41,489 nucleotides of DNA from Sphingomonas endophytica (GCF_014199415.1 NZ_JACIJN010000016.1:1-41489), one strand, 5' to 3'; positions 32,378 through 41,411 are shown, counted from the stretch's first letter. Program-made: numbers and translations. The notes: a model not told the origin generated them from the letters alone.

Positions 32378-34843
32378 GCCACGCAGCCTCTCTTCGACCC
32401 CGGCACCCTCGCCCGCCGCCGCTTTGACGATTACGCCGGCACGCCGTCCGACACGATGCGCAGTGGTGCCGCCGCGCCGTGGCTGGCGGTGCTCGAGGAA
32501 CTGTCCGCGGTCGCGGGCGACGATCTCGGCCATGCGCGCGAGCGGGTGCAGCGGCACGCGATCGACATCGGCACCGGCTTTCGCATCATCGGCGAGGATA
32601 GCGAGCGACCGTGGCCGGTCAGCCCGGTGCCGCTGCTGATCGAGGCGCAGGAATGGGCGCGGATCGAGCGCGGGATCGTCCAGCGCGCCGATCTGTTCGA
32701 GACGATCCTCCGCGATCTCTATGGCCCGTCCAAGTTGGCGGAGCGTGGGCATTTCCCTGCGACGCTGGTCACCGGCAGCCCGTTCTTCCTGCGGCCGCTG
32801 GTCGGGCTTGCGCCGCCGGGCGGACACCACCTGCATTTCGTCGCGATCGATCTGGGGCGCAGTCCGTCGGGCGAGTGGCGCGTGCTCGCCGATCACCTGC
32901 GCGCGCCGACCGGGGCGGGCTATGCGCTGGAGAACCGGCTCGCGGTCAGCCGCACGCTGGGCGGGTTGCAGGCGCGGCTCAACGTGCGTCGGCACGCGCC
33001 ATTTTTCGCTGCGTTTCGTGAGGGGTTGGCGGCGGCGTGCCGGCGCAGCGATCCGCGGATCGGGCTGCTGACGCCGGGGCGCTACAATCCCAGTTACCCC
33101 GAACAGGCGCATCTGGCGCGCTATCTGGGGCTGTTGCTGGTCGAGGGCGACGATCTCGCCGCGCTGGAGGACCGGCTCTATGTCCGGACGATCGCCGGGC
33201 TGAAGCGCGTCGATGCGCTGTGGCGGCGGCTCGATCCGCGGCTGCTCGACCCGCTGGCGTTCGATTCGCACTCGCGGATCGGGGTGCCGGGGCTGATCGA
33301 CGTCTGGGCGCAGGGCAATGTCGTGCTCGCCAACGCGCCGGGCGCGGGCGTGCTGGAAAGTCCGGCGTTCGGGGCATTCCTGCCGCAGCTCAGCACGCGG
33401 CTGACCGGCGCGGACCTGATCCTGCCGAACATCGCGACCTGGTGGTGTGGACAGCCGCGCGAGGCGGCGCATGTCGCGGGCGAGTTCGGGTCGATGCTGC
33501 TGTCCTCCGCGTTCGGGGCGCGGACGCTCGGCCTGCCCGGCGAAGCGCCGGTCGCGGGGGCCGATCTGACGCCCGAGCAGCGCGCCGCCTTCCTCGACGA
33601 CCTCACGCGGCGTCCGCAGGATTATGTCGGACAGGAAATCGTTCGGCTGTCGACGATGCCGGTGATCATCGAGGACCGGCTGGAGCCGCGCCCGTTCACG
33701 TTGCGGGTGTTCGCGGCGCGCGATGCGCAGGGCGACTGGCAGGTGTTGCCGGGCGGCTTCGCGCGGATCGGCGAACATCCCGACCCGCGCGCGGCGGTGC
33801 TGGGCGAGGGCACGTGGTCGGCGGACGTCTGCGTGCACGGGGCGGAGCCGGTGTCGCCGGTGTCGTTGCTGCCCGCGCCCGATTCGCTGCACGTCCGGCG
33901 CAATCCGGGGACGCTGCCGAGCCGGGTCGCGGACAATTTCTTCTGGCTCGGGCGCTATCTGGAACGCGGCGAGGCGCTGCTGGCGGCGATCCGCGTCATG
34001 CTCGGCCATTCGATCGACGCCGACACCGGCGCCGCCCCCGACGACGCGACGATCGCCAAGCTGGTCGCCGAGATCGTCGACAGCGGCGCGGCCCCTGCCC
34101 CGACCGGCTTCCGCCGCGCCGAGCTGATCGCGTTCGCGCGCACCGCGATGGAGGCGCGCGACGGCGGGTGGCAGTCGGTGGCGGCGATCAATACCCATGC
34201 GCAGCGGATCGCGGGCGGATCGCGCGACCGGCTGTCGGTCGACATGGTGCGCTTGCTCGATGCACCGTTCCCGACGCATCGCGGGATGCTCGACCGGGCC
34301 GGGTCGCTCCAGCGCCGCTATGCCGCGATCGCCGGGCTGTCCGCCGAGCATATGGGGCGGACCGCGGCATGGCGGTTCCACGATCTCGGGCGTCGCATCG
34401 AGCGCGCGCGCGCGATCACGCGCGCGGCGCGGATCTTCGGGATGAGCGGCGCGTCGGCGGGCGACCTGTCGACGCTGCTCGATCTCGCCGACAGCCAGAT
34501 CAGCTATCGCCAGCGTTACCTGACCGGGATCGCACGCGTGCCGGTGGTCGACCTGACCGTGCTCGACCCCGGCAACCCGCGCGCGCTGGCGTTCCAGGTC
34601 GAGCGGATCCGCGAGCATCTGGCGGCGCTGCCGGTGCTCGACGACGACGGGATGGCCGAGCCGCAGCAGATCGAGGCGACCGAGCTGCATGCGCTGGTCG
34701 CCCCGGCGCAGGCGGCGTTGCTCGATCCCGAGACGCTGTCGGAGGTCGAGCACCGGCTGTTCCGGCTGTCCGAGGCGATCGCACGGCGGTATTTCCTGCA
34801 AGGCGCCGAGCCGTTGCGGGCGAGCGGGTTGACGCTGGCGTGA
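32375..34843 (+). CDS. Circularly permuted ATP-grasp / alpha-E fusion protein
   Basis: This is an 822-aa protein if begun at CTG, or 795 aa from the ATG at 32456. Residues 1-about 500 are a circularly permuted type 2 ATP-grasp (RPWPVSPVPLLIEAQEWA, YGPSKLAERG, GAGYALENRLAVSR, LLTPGRYN, LPNIATWWCGQ), predicted to form amide bonds with ATP. Residues about 512-822 are an alpha-E domain (LPSRVADNFFWLGRYLERGE). Relatives have about 30-40 residues before the first conserved block, matching the CTG start. The family is found with transglutaminase-like proteins, as here, in systems suggested to make or attach peptides; no substrate is known. The last 114 bp (34730-34843) are duplicated at 34994-35107. 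Confidence 0.92.
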   Translation: MATQPLFDPGTLARRRFDDYAGTPSDTMRSGAAAPWLAVLEELSAVAGDDLGHARERVQRHAIDIGTGFRIIGEDSERPWPVSPVPLLIEAQEWARIERGIVQRADLFETILRDLYGPSKLAERGHFPATLVTGSPFFLRPLVGLAPPGGHHLHFVAIDLGRSPSGEWRVLADHLRAPTGAGYALENRLAVSRTLGGLQARLNVRRHAPFFAAFREGLAAACRRSDPRIGLLTPGRYNPSYPEQAHLARYLGLLLVEGDDLAALEDRLYVRTIAGLKRVDALWRRLDPRLLDPLAFDSHSRIGVPGLIDVWAQGNVVLANAPGAGVLESPAFGAFLPQLSTRLTGADLILPNIATWWCGQPREAAHVAGEFGSMLLSSAFGARTLGLPGEAPVAGADLTPEQRAAFLDDLTRRPQDYVGQEIVRLSTMPVIIEDRLEPRPFTLRVFAARDAQGDWQVLPGGFARIGEHPDPRAAVLGEGTWSADVCVHGAEPVSPVSLLPAPDSLHVRRNPGTLPSRVADNFFWLGRYLERGEALLAAIRVMLGHSIDADTGAAPDDATIAKLVAEIVDSGAAPAPTGFRRAELIAFARTAMEARDGGWQSVAAINTHAQRIAGGSRDRLSVDMVRLLDAPFPTHRGMLDRAGSLQRRYAAIAGLSAEHMGRTAAWRFHDLGRRIERARAITRAARIFGMSGASAGDLSTLLDLADSQISYRQRYLTGIARVPVVDLTVLDPGNPRALAFQVERIREHLAALPVLDDDGMAEPQQIEATELHALVAPAQAALLDPETLSEVEHRLFRLSEAIARRYFLQGAEPLRASGLTLA

Positions 34844-34867
34844 CGCGGGTTGTTCTTCCCACCGCCC

Positions 34868-34981
34868 CCGTTCGCCCTGAGGAGAGGCTGAGCTTGTCGA
34901 AGCCTCGTCTCGAAGGGTGCGTGCCACAAGGTGCTTCGAGGCGGCATTTCGACAGGCTCAATGCCTCCTCAGCACGAACGG
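34868..34981. repeat. Palindromic repeat, family R1, copy 2
   Basis: A 114-bp copy in the opposite orientation to copy 1 (10977-11080), again from CCGTTCG to CGAACGG. The centre carries an extra block (GTGCCACAAG region) not seen in copy 1. It lies 24 nt after the ATP-grasp stop and 12 nt before the duplicated gene fragment, so it is flanked by the two copies of the gene end. Confidence 0.9.
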
Positions 34982-34993
34982 GGACTGTGAGGG

Positions 34994-35107
34994 GAGACGT
35001 TGTCGAAGGCGGAGCACCGGCGGTTTCGGCTGTCGGAGGCGATCGCACGGCGGTATTCCTTGCAGGGCGCAGAGCCGTTGCGGGCGAGCGGGTTGACGCT
35101 GGCGTGA
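34994..35107 (+). pseudogene. Duplicated 3' end of the ATP-grasp/alpha-E gene
   Basis: These 114 nt match 34730-34843, the final 38 codons including the stop, without any insertion or deletion; I count 11 differences. Both copies lie in the same reading phase (264 nt apart). Translated, the fragment differs from the gene end at four of 37 residues (Glu to Lys, Val to Ala, Leu to Arg, Phe to Ser); the other changes are silent. It has no start of its own and is cut off by the gene's stop at 34843, so it is a remnant. Between the two copies is R1 copy 2. The fragment and the repeats account for most of the 373-nt gap 34844-35216. Confidence 0.9.
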
Positions 35108-35125
35108 GCGACACACTCATACTTC

Positions 35126-35200
35126 GTCATTGCGAGCGTAGCGAAGCAATCCAGGGTTGGGCCAGGACGCCCTGGATTGCTTCGCTACGCTCGCAATGAC
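35126..35200. repeat. Palindromic repeat, family R2, copy 3
   Basis: A 75-bp copy with the same arms as copy 2 but a loop resembling the reverse complement of the others (GGACG next to CCCTGG), so it is in the opposite orientation. It ends 16 nt before the transglutaminase start codon. Confidence 0.93.
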
Positions 35201-35216
35201 GAATGGGGCCTGATCG

Positions 35217-36104
35217 ATGCGCTATGACATTCGCCACATAACCCGCTTCGATTACGGCAATGCGGTCAAGTTCGCGCGCTGCAACCTGCGGCTGAAGCCG
35301 ATCGATTGGCCGGGGCAGAAGCTGGAGGAATACGCACTTCACGTCGCGCCTTCGGGGCGGACGACCGAGGCGCATGCCGAGGCCGGGCTGGCGCATGTCA
35401 CGCGACTGGTGGTCGACGAGCGCGTCCGTCGGCTGACGATCGAGAGCGTCGCGCGGCTGACCGTCGACCGGCTGGTGCCGGTGCCCGACCCGAGCGACCT
35501 GACGATCGCCGAGGTCTGTGCGCTGGCGCGGGCGTCGGGCGACGTGTCGGCGGCGGGGCCGGCGGCGTATCTGTTCCCCTCGCCGCTGATCCCGCTCGAC
35601 CGCGCGATCGCGGATTATTGCGCGCCCGATCTGTCGCCTGACCGCAACGTGCTGGAGGCGGGGATTGCGCTGGCGCGGCGCATCCAGCGCGACTTCGCGT
35701 TCGATCCCGCCGCGACGCTGGTCGACACGCCGCCGCACGAGGCGTTCGCCAAGCGCAGCGGTGTTTGTCAGGATTTCGCGCAGATCATGCTGACGGGCCT
35801 GCGCGCCGCCGGGCTGCCCGCGGCTTATGCCTCGGGCTATATCCGCACCATTCCGCCGCCCGGTCAGGAGCGGCTGGTCGGCGCGGACGCGACGCACGCC
35901 TGGGTGCTGATCTGGTGCGGGCCGCAGCGCGGCTGGGTCGGGGTCGATCCGACCAACGGCATCTGGATGGCGGGCGACCATATCGTCGTCGCGATCGGGC
36001 GCGATTATGCCGAGATCGCACCGGTCGACGGGGTCGTGCTGGGATCGGGGGCGCAGGCGATGGAGGTCAGCGTCGACGTCGCCCCGATCATGGAGCCCGC
36101 GTAA
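35217..36104 (+). CDS. Transglutaminase-like cysteine protease-fold protein
   Basis: This 295-aa protein has an N-terminal beta-rich domain of about 100 residues (MRYDIRHITRFDYGNAV, as in bacterial transglutaminase N-domains) and a transglutaminase core. The catalytic triad is visible: Cys184 (RSGVCQDFAQ), His227 (ATHAWV) and Asp244 (GVDPTNG). There is no signal peptide, so it is probably cytosolic. Such proteins are regularly encoded beside ATP-grasp/alpha-E proteins and may cut or transfer the amide products. The ATG at 35217 has only GGGGCC as a ribosome site, and the R2 hairpin ends 16 nt upstream. Confidence 0.94.
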   Translation: MRYDIRHITRFDYGNAVKFARCNLRLKPIDWPGQKLEEYALHVAPSGRTTEAHAEAGLAHVTRLVVDERVRRLTIESVARLTVDRLVPVPDPSDLTIAEVCALARASGDVSAAGPAAYLFPSPLIPLDRAIADYCAPDLSPDRNVLEAGIALARRIQRDFAFDPAATLVDTPPHEAFAKRSGVCQDFAQIMLTGLRAAGLPAAYASGYIRTIPPPGQERLVGADATHAWVLIWCGPQRGWVGVDPTNGIWMAGDHIVVAIGRDYAEIAPVDGVVLGSGAQAMEVSVDVAPIMEPA

Positions 36105-36164
36105 CGATTGCGCTTCGCCGCGCACTTCCCCACATAGGCGAGTAACACACCAACCGGGGACGAC

Positions 36165-37124
36165 ATGGCCGATCCATATGCGACGCTGGGCGTGGCGCGC
36201 GGCGCCAGCGAGGCGGACATCAAGAAAGCGTATCGCAAGCTCGCCAAGGAGCTGCATCCCGACCGCAACCGCGACAATCCCAAGGCGGCGGAGAAGTTCG
36301 GGCAGGTGACGAGCGCCTATGACCTGCTGACCGACAAGGACAAACGCGCGCGCTTCGATCGCGGCGAGATCGACGGCGACGGCAATCCGACCGCGCCGTT
36401 CGGGTTCGGCGCGGGCGGGCGCGGGCAGGCGGGCAACGGCGGGTTCCGCGCCGAGGGCTTCGACATGAGCGGGATGGGCGGCGGTGCCGGCGGCCCCGAC
36501 ATGAGCGACATCTTCGAGGGGCTGTTCGGCGGCGGCCGCGCGCGCGGCGGCGCTGGCGCGGGTGGCGGGTTCGCCAGCGGCTTCGGGCGGCGGCAGCCCC
36601 CGCCCAAGGGCGGCAACGTCGCCTATTCGCTGTGCGTCCCCTTCACCGATGCCGCGACGCTCGCGCCGCAGCGCGTGACGCTGGCGAGCGGCAGCACGAT
36701 CGACCTCAAGCTGCCCGCCGGGGTCGAGACCGGCACGCAGATGCGGCTCGCGGGCAAGGGCGACGACGGCCCGGGCGGCGCGGGTGACGCGATCGTGACG
36801 ATCGAGGTCCAGCCGCACCGCTTCTTCACGCGCGACGGTGACGACGTGCGGCTCGACCTGCCGATCACGCTCAAGGAAGCGGTCGAGGGCGGCAAGGTGA
36901 AGTGCCCGACCGTCGACAAGCCGGTGATGATCACGGTGCCGACCGGGGCAACTTCCGGCAAGACATTGCGTTTAAAGGGGAAAGGCTTTCACCGCAAAGG
37001 CGGCGAGCGCGGCGATCAACTGGTGACGCTGATCGTCGACGTGCCGGCGGACGATGCGGCGCTGAAGGCGTTCGTCGCCGGCTGGGACGGCGGCGGGAAC
37101 CCACGCGCGGCGATGGGCGTCTGA
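36165..37124 (+). CDS. DnaJ-like J-domain co-chaperone (CbpA type)
   Basis: This 319-aa protein has an N-terminal J domain (residues 1-65, HPD at 31-33) that would stimulate DnaK, a Gly/Phe/Met-rich linker (about 70-150), and a DnaJ C-terminal substrate-binding region (about 155-300, with GVETGTQMRLAGKGDDGP and GATSGKTLRLKGKGFHRKGG). There is no CxxCxGxG zinc finger, so it is the CbpA class rather than true DnaJ. GGGGA lies 5 nt before the ATG. The YihY gene follows 6 nt after the stop. Confidence 0.95.
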   Translation: MADPYATLGVARGASEADIKKAYRKLAKELHPDRNRDNPKAAEKFGQVTSAYDLLTDKDKRARFDRGEIDGDGNPTAPFGFGAGGRGQAGNGGFRAEGFDMSGMGGGAGGPDMSDIFEGLFGGGRARGGAGAGGGFASGFGRRQPPPKGGNVAYSLCVPFTDAATLAPQRVTLASGSTIDLKLPAGVETGTQMRLAGKGDDGPGGAGDAIVTIEVQPHRFFTRDGDDVRLDLPITLKEAVEGGKVKCPTVDKPVMITVPTGATSGKTLRLKGKGFHRKGGERGDQLVTLIVDVPADDAALKAFVAGWDGGGNPRAAMGV

Positions 37125-37130
37125 TCGTGC

Positions 37131-38084
37131 GTGACCGAGGCCCCGCTATCGCTGACGCCTGAAGATCGCGGGCGCCACCACGGCGCCGCGCGGCGTCGGC
37201 TCGACCGCCAGCTCGCGCGCGTCCGCCCCGGCGCCTATGCGTGGGAGGTGTTCAAGCGCGCGGCGATCGGGGTGTGGACTGATGGGTTCATCTATGCCGG
37301 CAACCTCGCCTATCTCGCGCTGATGACGGTGTTTCCGTTCTTCATCGTCGCCGCGGCGGTGGCGTCGCTGTTCGGGCAGAGCGACGAGGTGCAGCACGGA
37401 CTGGCCAGCTTCCTGTCGGTGCTGCCGCGCGACGTCGCGGAAGTGCTACGGACGCCGATCGCCAACGTGTTGCAGGCGCGGACCGGGCCGTTGCTGTGGT
37501 TTGGCGCTTTGGTCGGGCTGTGGACCGTCGGCAGCTTTGCCGAGACAATCCGCGACATCTTCCGCAAGGCCTATGGCACGCGGTCGTCGCAGTCGCTGTG
37601 GCGCGCGCGGCTGGGCTTGAGCATCGCGATCATCGCCTCGGTGGTGATCGCGCTGTTCGCGTTTCTGGTGCAGGGCATCCTGACCGCCGCCGAGCAGTTC
37701 ATCTATCGCCTGCTGCCGGTCGCGCAGCATGTCGCCGAATGGCTCAACATCGCGCGGCTGGTGCCGGCGGCGATCATGTTCGGCGCGCTGTACATGCTGT
37801 TCTATTCGGTGACGCCGGGCAAATATCGCCGCAGCGATGCGCGCAAATGGCCGGGCGCCTTGTTCACGACCCTGTGGTGGGTGAGCATGACCGCGGGGCT
37901 GCCATGGGCGCTGTCGCAGCTCGGCGGCTATGACCTGACCTATGGCAGCCTGGCGGGTGTGGTGGTCATGCTGTTGTTCTTCTATCTGATCGGGCTGGGA
38001 CTGGTCTTCGGCGCGCATCTCAACGCGGCACTGGCGGAGCCGCCCGAACCGGTTGTAGAGGGGGCCGGACAGGGTGAATTATAA
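37131..38084 (+). CDS. YihY/BrkB-family inner-membrane protein
   Basis: This 317-aa protein has six or so membrane helices preceded by a basic N-terminus of about 35 residues. Family landmarks are YAGNLAYLALMTVFPFFIVA, LLWFGALVGLWTVGSFAETI with FRKAYG, LNIARLVPAAIMFGALYMLFY and the closing YGSLAGVVVMLLFFYLIGLG. It is often called ribonuclease BN by mistake; the true function is unknown, possibly transport. The GTG start at 37131 lies 6 nt after the DnaJ-like stop and has no clear Shine-Dalgarno, suggesting coupling. fabI begins 13 nt after its stop. Confidence 0.93.
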   Translation: MTEAPLSLTPEDRGRHHGAARRRLDRQLARVRPGAYAWEVFKRAAIGVWTDGFIYAGNLAYLALMTVFPFFIVAAAVASLFGQSDEVQHGLASFLSVLPRDVAEVLRTPIANVLQARTGPLLWFGALVGLWTVGSFAETIRDIFRKAYGTRSSQSLWRARLGLSIAIIASVVIALFAFLVQGILTAAEQFIYRLLPVAQHVAEWLNIARLVPAAIMFGALYMLFYSVTPGKYRRSDARKWPGALFTTLWWVSMTAGLPWALSQLGGYDLTYGSLAGVVVMLLFFYLIGLGLVFGAHLNAALAEPPEPVVEGAGQGEL

Positions 38085-38097
38085 TGCAGGTACACGC

Positions 38098-38897
<800 letters not shown>

Positions 38898-38901
<4 letters not shown>

Positions 38902-39431
38902 GCGTTGCGGGCATGACGATCGCGATCCGCCCGGCGGCGGGCGGCGACGTCGCCGCGATCGACGCGCTGCTCCGCGCGGTCTTCCCACGTGCGGACGAGG
39001 CCGATCTGGTGCGGCAGCTGTGTGTCGACGGCGACATGGTGCTGATGATGGTCGCCATGGACGAAGAGAGCGGCGCGCTGGTCGGGGCGGTGGCGTTCAG
39101 CCGGATGGCGGTCGAGGTCGGCGGCAAGGCGATCGCCGCGATGGCGCTCGCGCCGGTCGCGGTCGCGGAGCGCTATCGCCGGCAGGGGGTCGCCGAGGCG
39201 TTGATCCACGCCGGGATCGAGCGGATCGAGGCGGCGCGGATCGTGCTGTGCTTCGTGCTCGGCGAAGCGGCTTTTTACGGGCGGTTCGGCTTCCATGCCG
39301 ATTATGCGAAGAACTTCGCCTCGCCCTATGCGGGCGAGCATCTGCTGGCGCTGCCCGTGCAGGGCGGGTTGATGCCGTGCGGGCAGCGGGGAGCGGCGAC
39401 GCATGCCGGAGCCTTCGCGCGGCTCGGCTGA
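38898..39431 (+). CDS. GNAT family N-acetyltransferase
   Basis: This 177-aa protein has the GNAT fold: TIAIRPAAGGDVAAIDALLRAVFP, a beta-hairpin with LVGAVAFSRM, the acetyl-CoA pyrophosphate loop as VAVAERYRRQGVAEALIHAG (Q/RxxGxA pattern), and CFVLGEAAFYGRFGFHADYA near the end. It resembles the YhbS-like group, with unknown substrate. A GTG start at 38898 overlaps the fabI stop by 4 nt (GTGA); an ATG at 38913 is an alternative. It is the last gene of the DnaJ-like/YihY/fabI run. Confidence 0.93.
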
Positions 39432-39459
39432 GCGGGATCGCCCAAACAGCTTTCCCTCC

Positions 39460-39488
39460 CTTACGGTAAGTTAAGCACCGATCCTTAC
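39460..39488 (+). promoter_or_regulatory. CTTAC palindrome and repeat upstream of the chemoreceptor pair
   Basis: CTTACGGTAAG (39460-39470) is a perfect palindrome around one base. A further CTTAC follows at 39484-39488, 24 nt after the first, and GTTAAG lies between. The 68-nt gap is otherwise empty. It may be a regulator-binding site, but no consensus CtrA box (TTAA-N7-TTAA) or sigma-54 site fits. Confidence 0.3.
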
Positions 39489-39499
39489 AAGCCCGGGGA

Positions 39500-39820
39500 A
39501 TGGATCACCGTTCCGACCGGCTGTTACTCGTGGCGCAGGCGGGCGTCGGCGTCGTCGCGCTGGCGATCATGAGCCTGTACCCGCCTGCCGAGGGGCGCAT
39601 CCTGCTGGTCCCGGTCGCCGACCGCGACGTCAACGCCACCGCGCGGCTGGCGCTGTCGTCGGGGGCGATGCTGCTCGGCGCCGGACCGTTGCGCGGGTCG
39701 CTGGTGGTGGTGGGGAGCCGCGCACGGCTGGCGGCGCAGATCCGGCCATGGCGAACCCTGATGCTCGCGGCCCCGCCGGCCGGTTGCGGCACCCCCTCCA
39801 GACCGGCGGGCGTCGCATGA
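39500..39820 (+). CDS. Small hypothetical protein coupled to a chemoreceptor
   Basis: I do not recognise this 106-aa protein. It has two hydrophobic stretches ([20 protein letters not shown] at about 8-27, and [23 protein letters not shown] at about 50-72) around a hinge with [16 protein letters not shown], ending in an Arg- and Pro-rich tail. It may sit in the membrane as one or two helices. The ATG has GGGGA directly upstream, closer than ideal. Its TGA overlaps the chemoreceptor ATG (ATGA), so the two are translationally coupled and this is very probably a real gene. A role as an accessory or sensory partner of the receptor is inference. Confidence 0.7.
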   Translation: MDHRSDRLLLVAQAGVGVVALAIMSLYPPAEGRILLVPVADRDVNATARLALSSGAMLLGAGPLRGSLVVVGSRARLAAQIRPWRTLMLAAPPAGCGTPSRPAGVA

Positions 39821-41367
39821 CCGCGCAAGGTGAACCGCTCGACCGGATGCGGATGTACGGCGTGAAGGGCTGGGCGTGGGCGGGCTGGATCGTGCTCGCC
39901 GGGCTGTGCGCGGGCGACGTGCTGATCGGCGGGGGCAAGCTGCCGGCGGTGCTGGCGATCGGGCTGCTCGCCAATATCGGGCCGACCGCGATGATGGTGC
40001 TCGGGCGGCACGACGCGGTGGCGCGCGCGATGATGGGGTCGCTGGCGACGGTGCTGCCGGCGCTGCTGGTGTTCGTCCTGCAGGGCCGCGCGTGGCAGAT
40101 GGACGCGCACATGTATTTCTTCGTCGCGATGGCGGCGCTGCTGGTGCTCGCCGATTGGCGGCCGATCCTGCTGACCACCGGGCTGACCGCGGTGCATCAC
40201 CTGCTGCTCGAATGGTTCGCGCCCGACTGGGTGTTCGACGGCAGCGGCGATCTGGGGCGGGTGCTGTTCCATGTCGTCGCGGTCGGCCTGCAATTCGGGG
40301 CGCTGACGGTGGTGACGCTGATGCTGGAACGGCTGTTTGCCGCGCAGGAGCGCAGCCTGCGCCGCGCTCGCGAGCTGACCGCGAGCGCCGAGGAAGGCCG
40401 CCGCGCCATCGAAAGCGCGCTGGAACAGGCGCGGCTTGCCGAGGAACGCGCGGCGCGCGAGCGGCGACGGCGCGAGGAACAGGCGGCGCAGATCGCGCAG
40501 GAACGACGCGGCGAGCTGATGATGCTGGCGGGCGAATTCGAACGCTCAGTCACGTCGATCGTCGGCGGGATCGCGCAGGCGAGCGAGCGGCTGGAACAGG
40601 CCGCGATCCAGCTGGAGAGCGGCACCGCCGCGGCGCGCGGCGAGGTGGTGACCGCCGCGACCAGCGCCGACGAGGCCGCGACCGACATCGCGCAGGTCGC
40701 CGCCTCGATCCGCGACCTGACGCGCTCGATCCAGACGATCGCGGTGGCGGCCGACCGGCAGTCGCAGCTGACCGACGGCGTCAGCATCGCGGCGCAGCGC
40801 AGCGTCCAGACCGCGGCGATGCTGGAGGAACAGGCGGTGCAGATCGAGGGCTTCCTCGACGACATCCGCCGGATCGCGGCGCAGACCAACCTGCTGGCGC
40901 TCAACGCCACGATCGAGGCGTCGCGCGCCGGCGAGGCCGGGCGCGGCTTTGCGGTGGTCGCGGGCGAGGTGAAGGCGCTGTCGGCCGATACCACCCGCGC
41001 CAGCGACCGGATCGGGGTGTTGATCGCGGGCATCCGCGAGGGGGTGGCGGAGACCGGCGAGAAACTGCGCAGCGTGACGCAGGCGGTCGCCGAAGTGTCG
41101 GGCGCGGCGCATGGGATCAAGGTGGCGGTCGACGAGCAGCGCAGCAGCGCGCTGGAGGTCGATGGCGGCGCGACCCGCGCAGCGACGATGGCGGAGGCGA
41201 TCGGCGGCGGGATCGGCGCGCTGGTCGACACGGTCGGTAAGGCGTCGACGCTGTCGGCGACGGTGCGCAATAGCGCGGGGGCGCTGGCGACCAGCGCGCG
41301 CGATCTGCACGGGTCGACCAATCGCTTCGTGGCGTTCCTGACGTGTGAGCGTGCGGCGGCGGAATAG
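39817..41367 (+). CDS. Methyl-accepting chemotaxis protein with multi-helix membrane input domain
   Basis: This 516-aa receptor has about six membrane helices in the first 190 residues ([39 protein letters not shown] and others) and no large periplasmic domain or clear HAMP. A charged coiled coil ([20 protein letters not shown], about 195-240) leads into the MCP signalling domain, whose hairpin tip [20 protein letters not shown] starts near residue 355. It would signal through CheA/CheW, none of which are in the window. The input domain looks suited to sensing membrane or energy state rather than a soluble ligand. A longer frame begins at 39748, but the ATG at 39817 overlaps the upstream stop (ATGA) and is preferred. 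Confidence 0.94.
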   Translation: MTAQGEPLDRMRMYGVKGWAWAGWIVLAGLCAGDVLIGGGKLPAVLAIGLLANIGPTAMMVLGRHDAVARAMMGSLATVLPALLVFVLQGRAWQMDAHMYFFVAMAALLVLADWRPILLTTGLTAVHHLLLEWFAPDWVFDGSGDLGRVLFHVVAVGLQFGALTVVTLMLERLFAAQERSLRRARELTASAEEGRRAIESALEQARLAEERAARERRRREEQAAQIAQERRGELMMLAGEFERSVTSIVGGIAQASERLEQAAIQLESGTAAARGEVVTAATSADEAATDIAQVAASIRDLTRSIQTIAVAADRQSQLTDGVSIAAQRSVQTAAMLEEQAVQIEGFLDDIRRIAAQTNLLALNATIEASRAGEAGRGFAVVAGEVKALSADTTRASDRIGVLIAGIREGVAETGEKLRSVTQAVAEVSGAAHGIKVAVDEQRSSALEVDGGATRAATMAEAIGGGIGALVDTVGKASTLSATVRNSAGALATSARDLHGSTNRFVAFLTCERAAAE

Positions 41368-41390
41368 CGGGCGCTTGCTGCTCGCGCCCG
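41368..41390 (+). terminator. Hairpin after the chemoreceptor gene
   Basis: CGGGCGC (41368-41374) pairs perfectly with GCGCCCG (41384-41390) around a 9-nt loop, immediately after the stop codon. There is no T-run; it may terminate weakly or stabilise the 3' end. Confidence 0.45.
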
Positions 41391-41411
41391 TCGCCCCGGA
41401 CTTGATCCGGG
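41390..41411. repeat. Half copy of repeat family R5
   Basis: GTCGCCCCGGACTTGATCCG followed by GG matches the left arm of R5 at 14253 apart from one base. The matching right arm is absent within the window. It abuts the IS30-like transposase remnant. Confidence 0.75.

Noticed and set aside
33037..35199. 720-aa plus-strand frame overlapping the ATP-grasp gene
   Set aside because: It is an alternative frame of the ATP-grasp gene, with Ala/Gly/Arg-rich translation that runs on through repeats.
37131..38084. Ribonuclease BN
   Set aside because: YihY/BrkB proteins were mislabelled as RNase BN; this is a membrane protein without nuclease motifs.
39460..39490. CtrA box upstream of the chemoreceptor pair
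   Set aside because: TTAA-like halves are present but not with the 7-nt spacing of the consensus.
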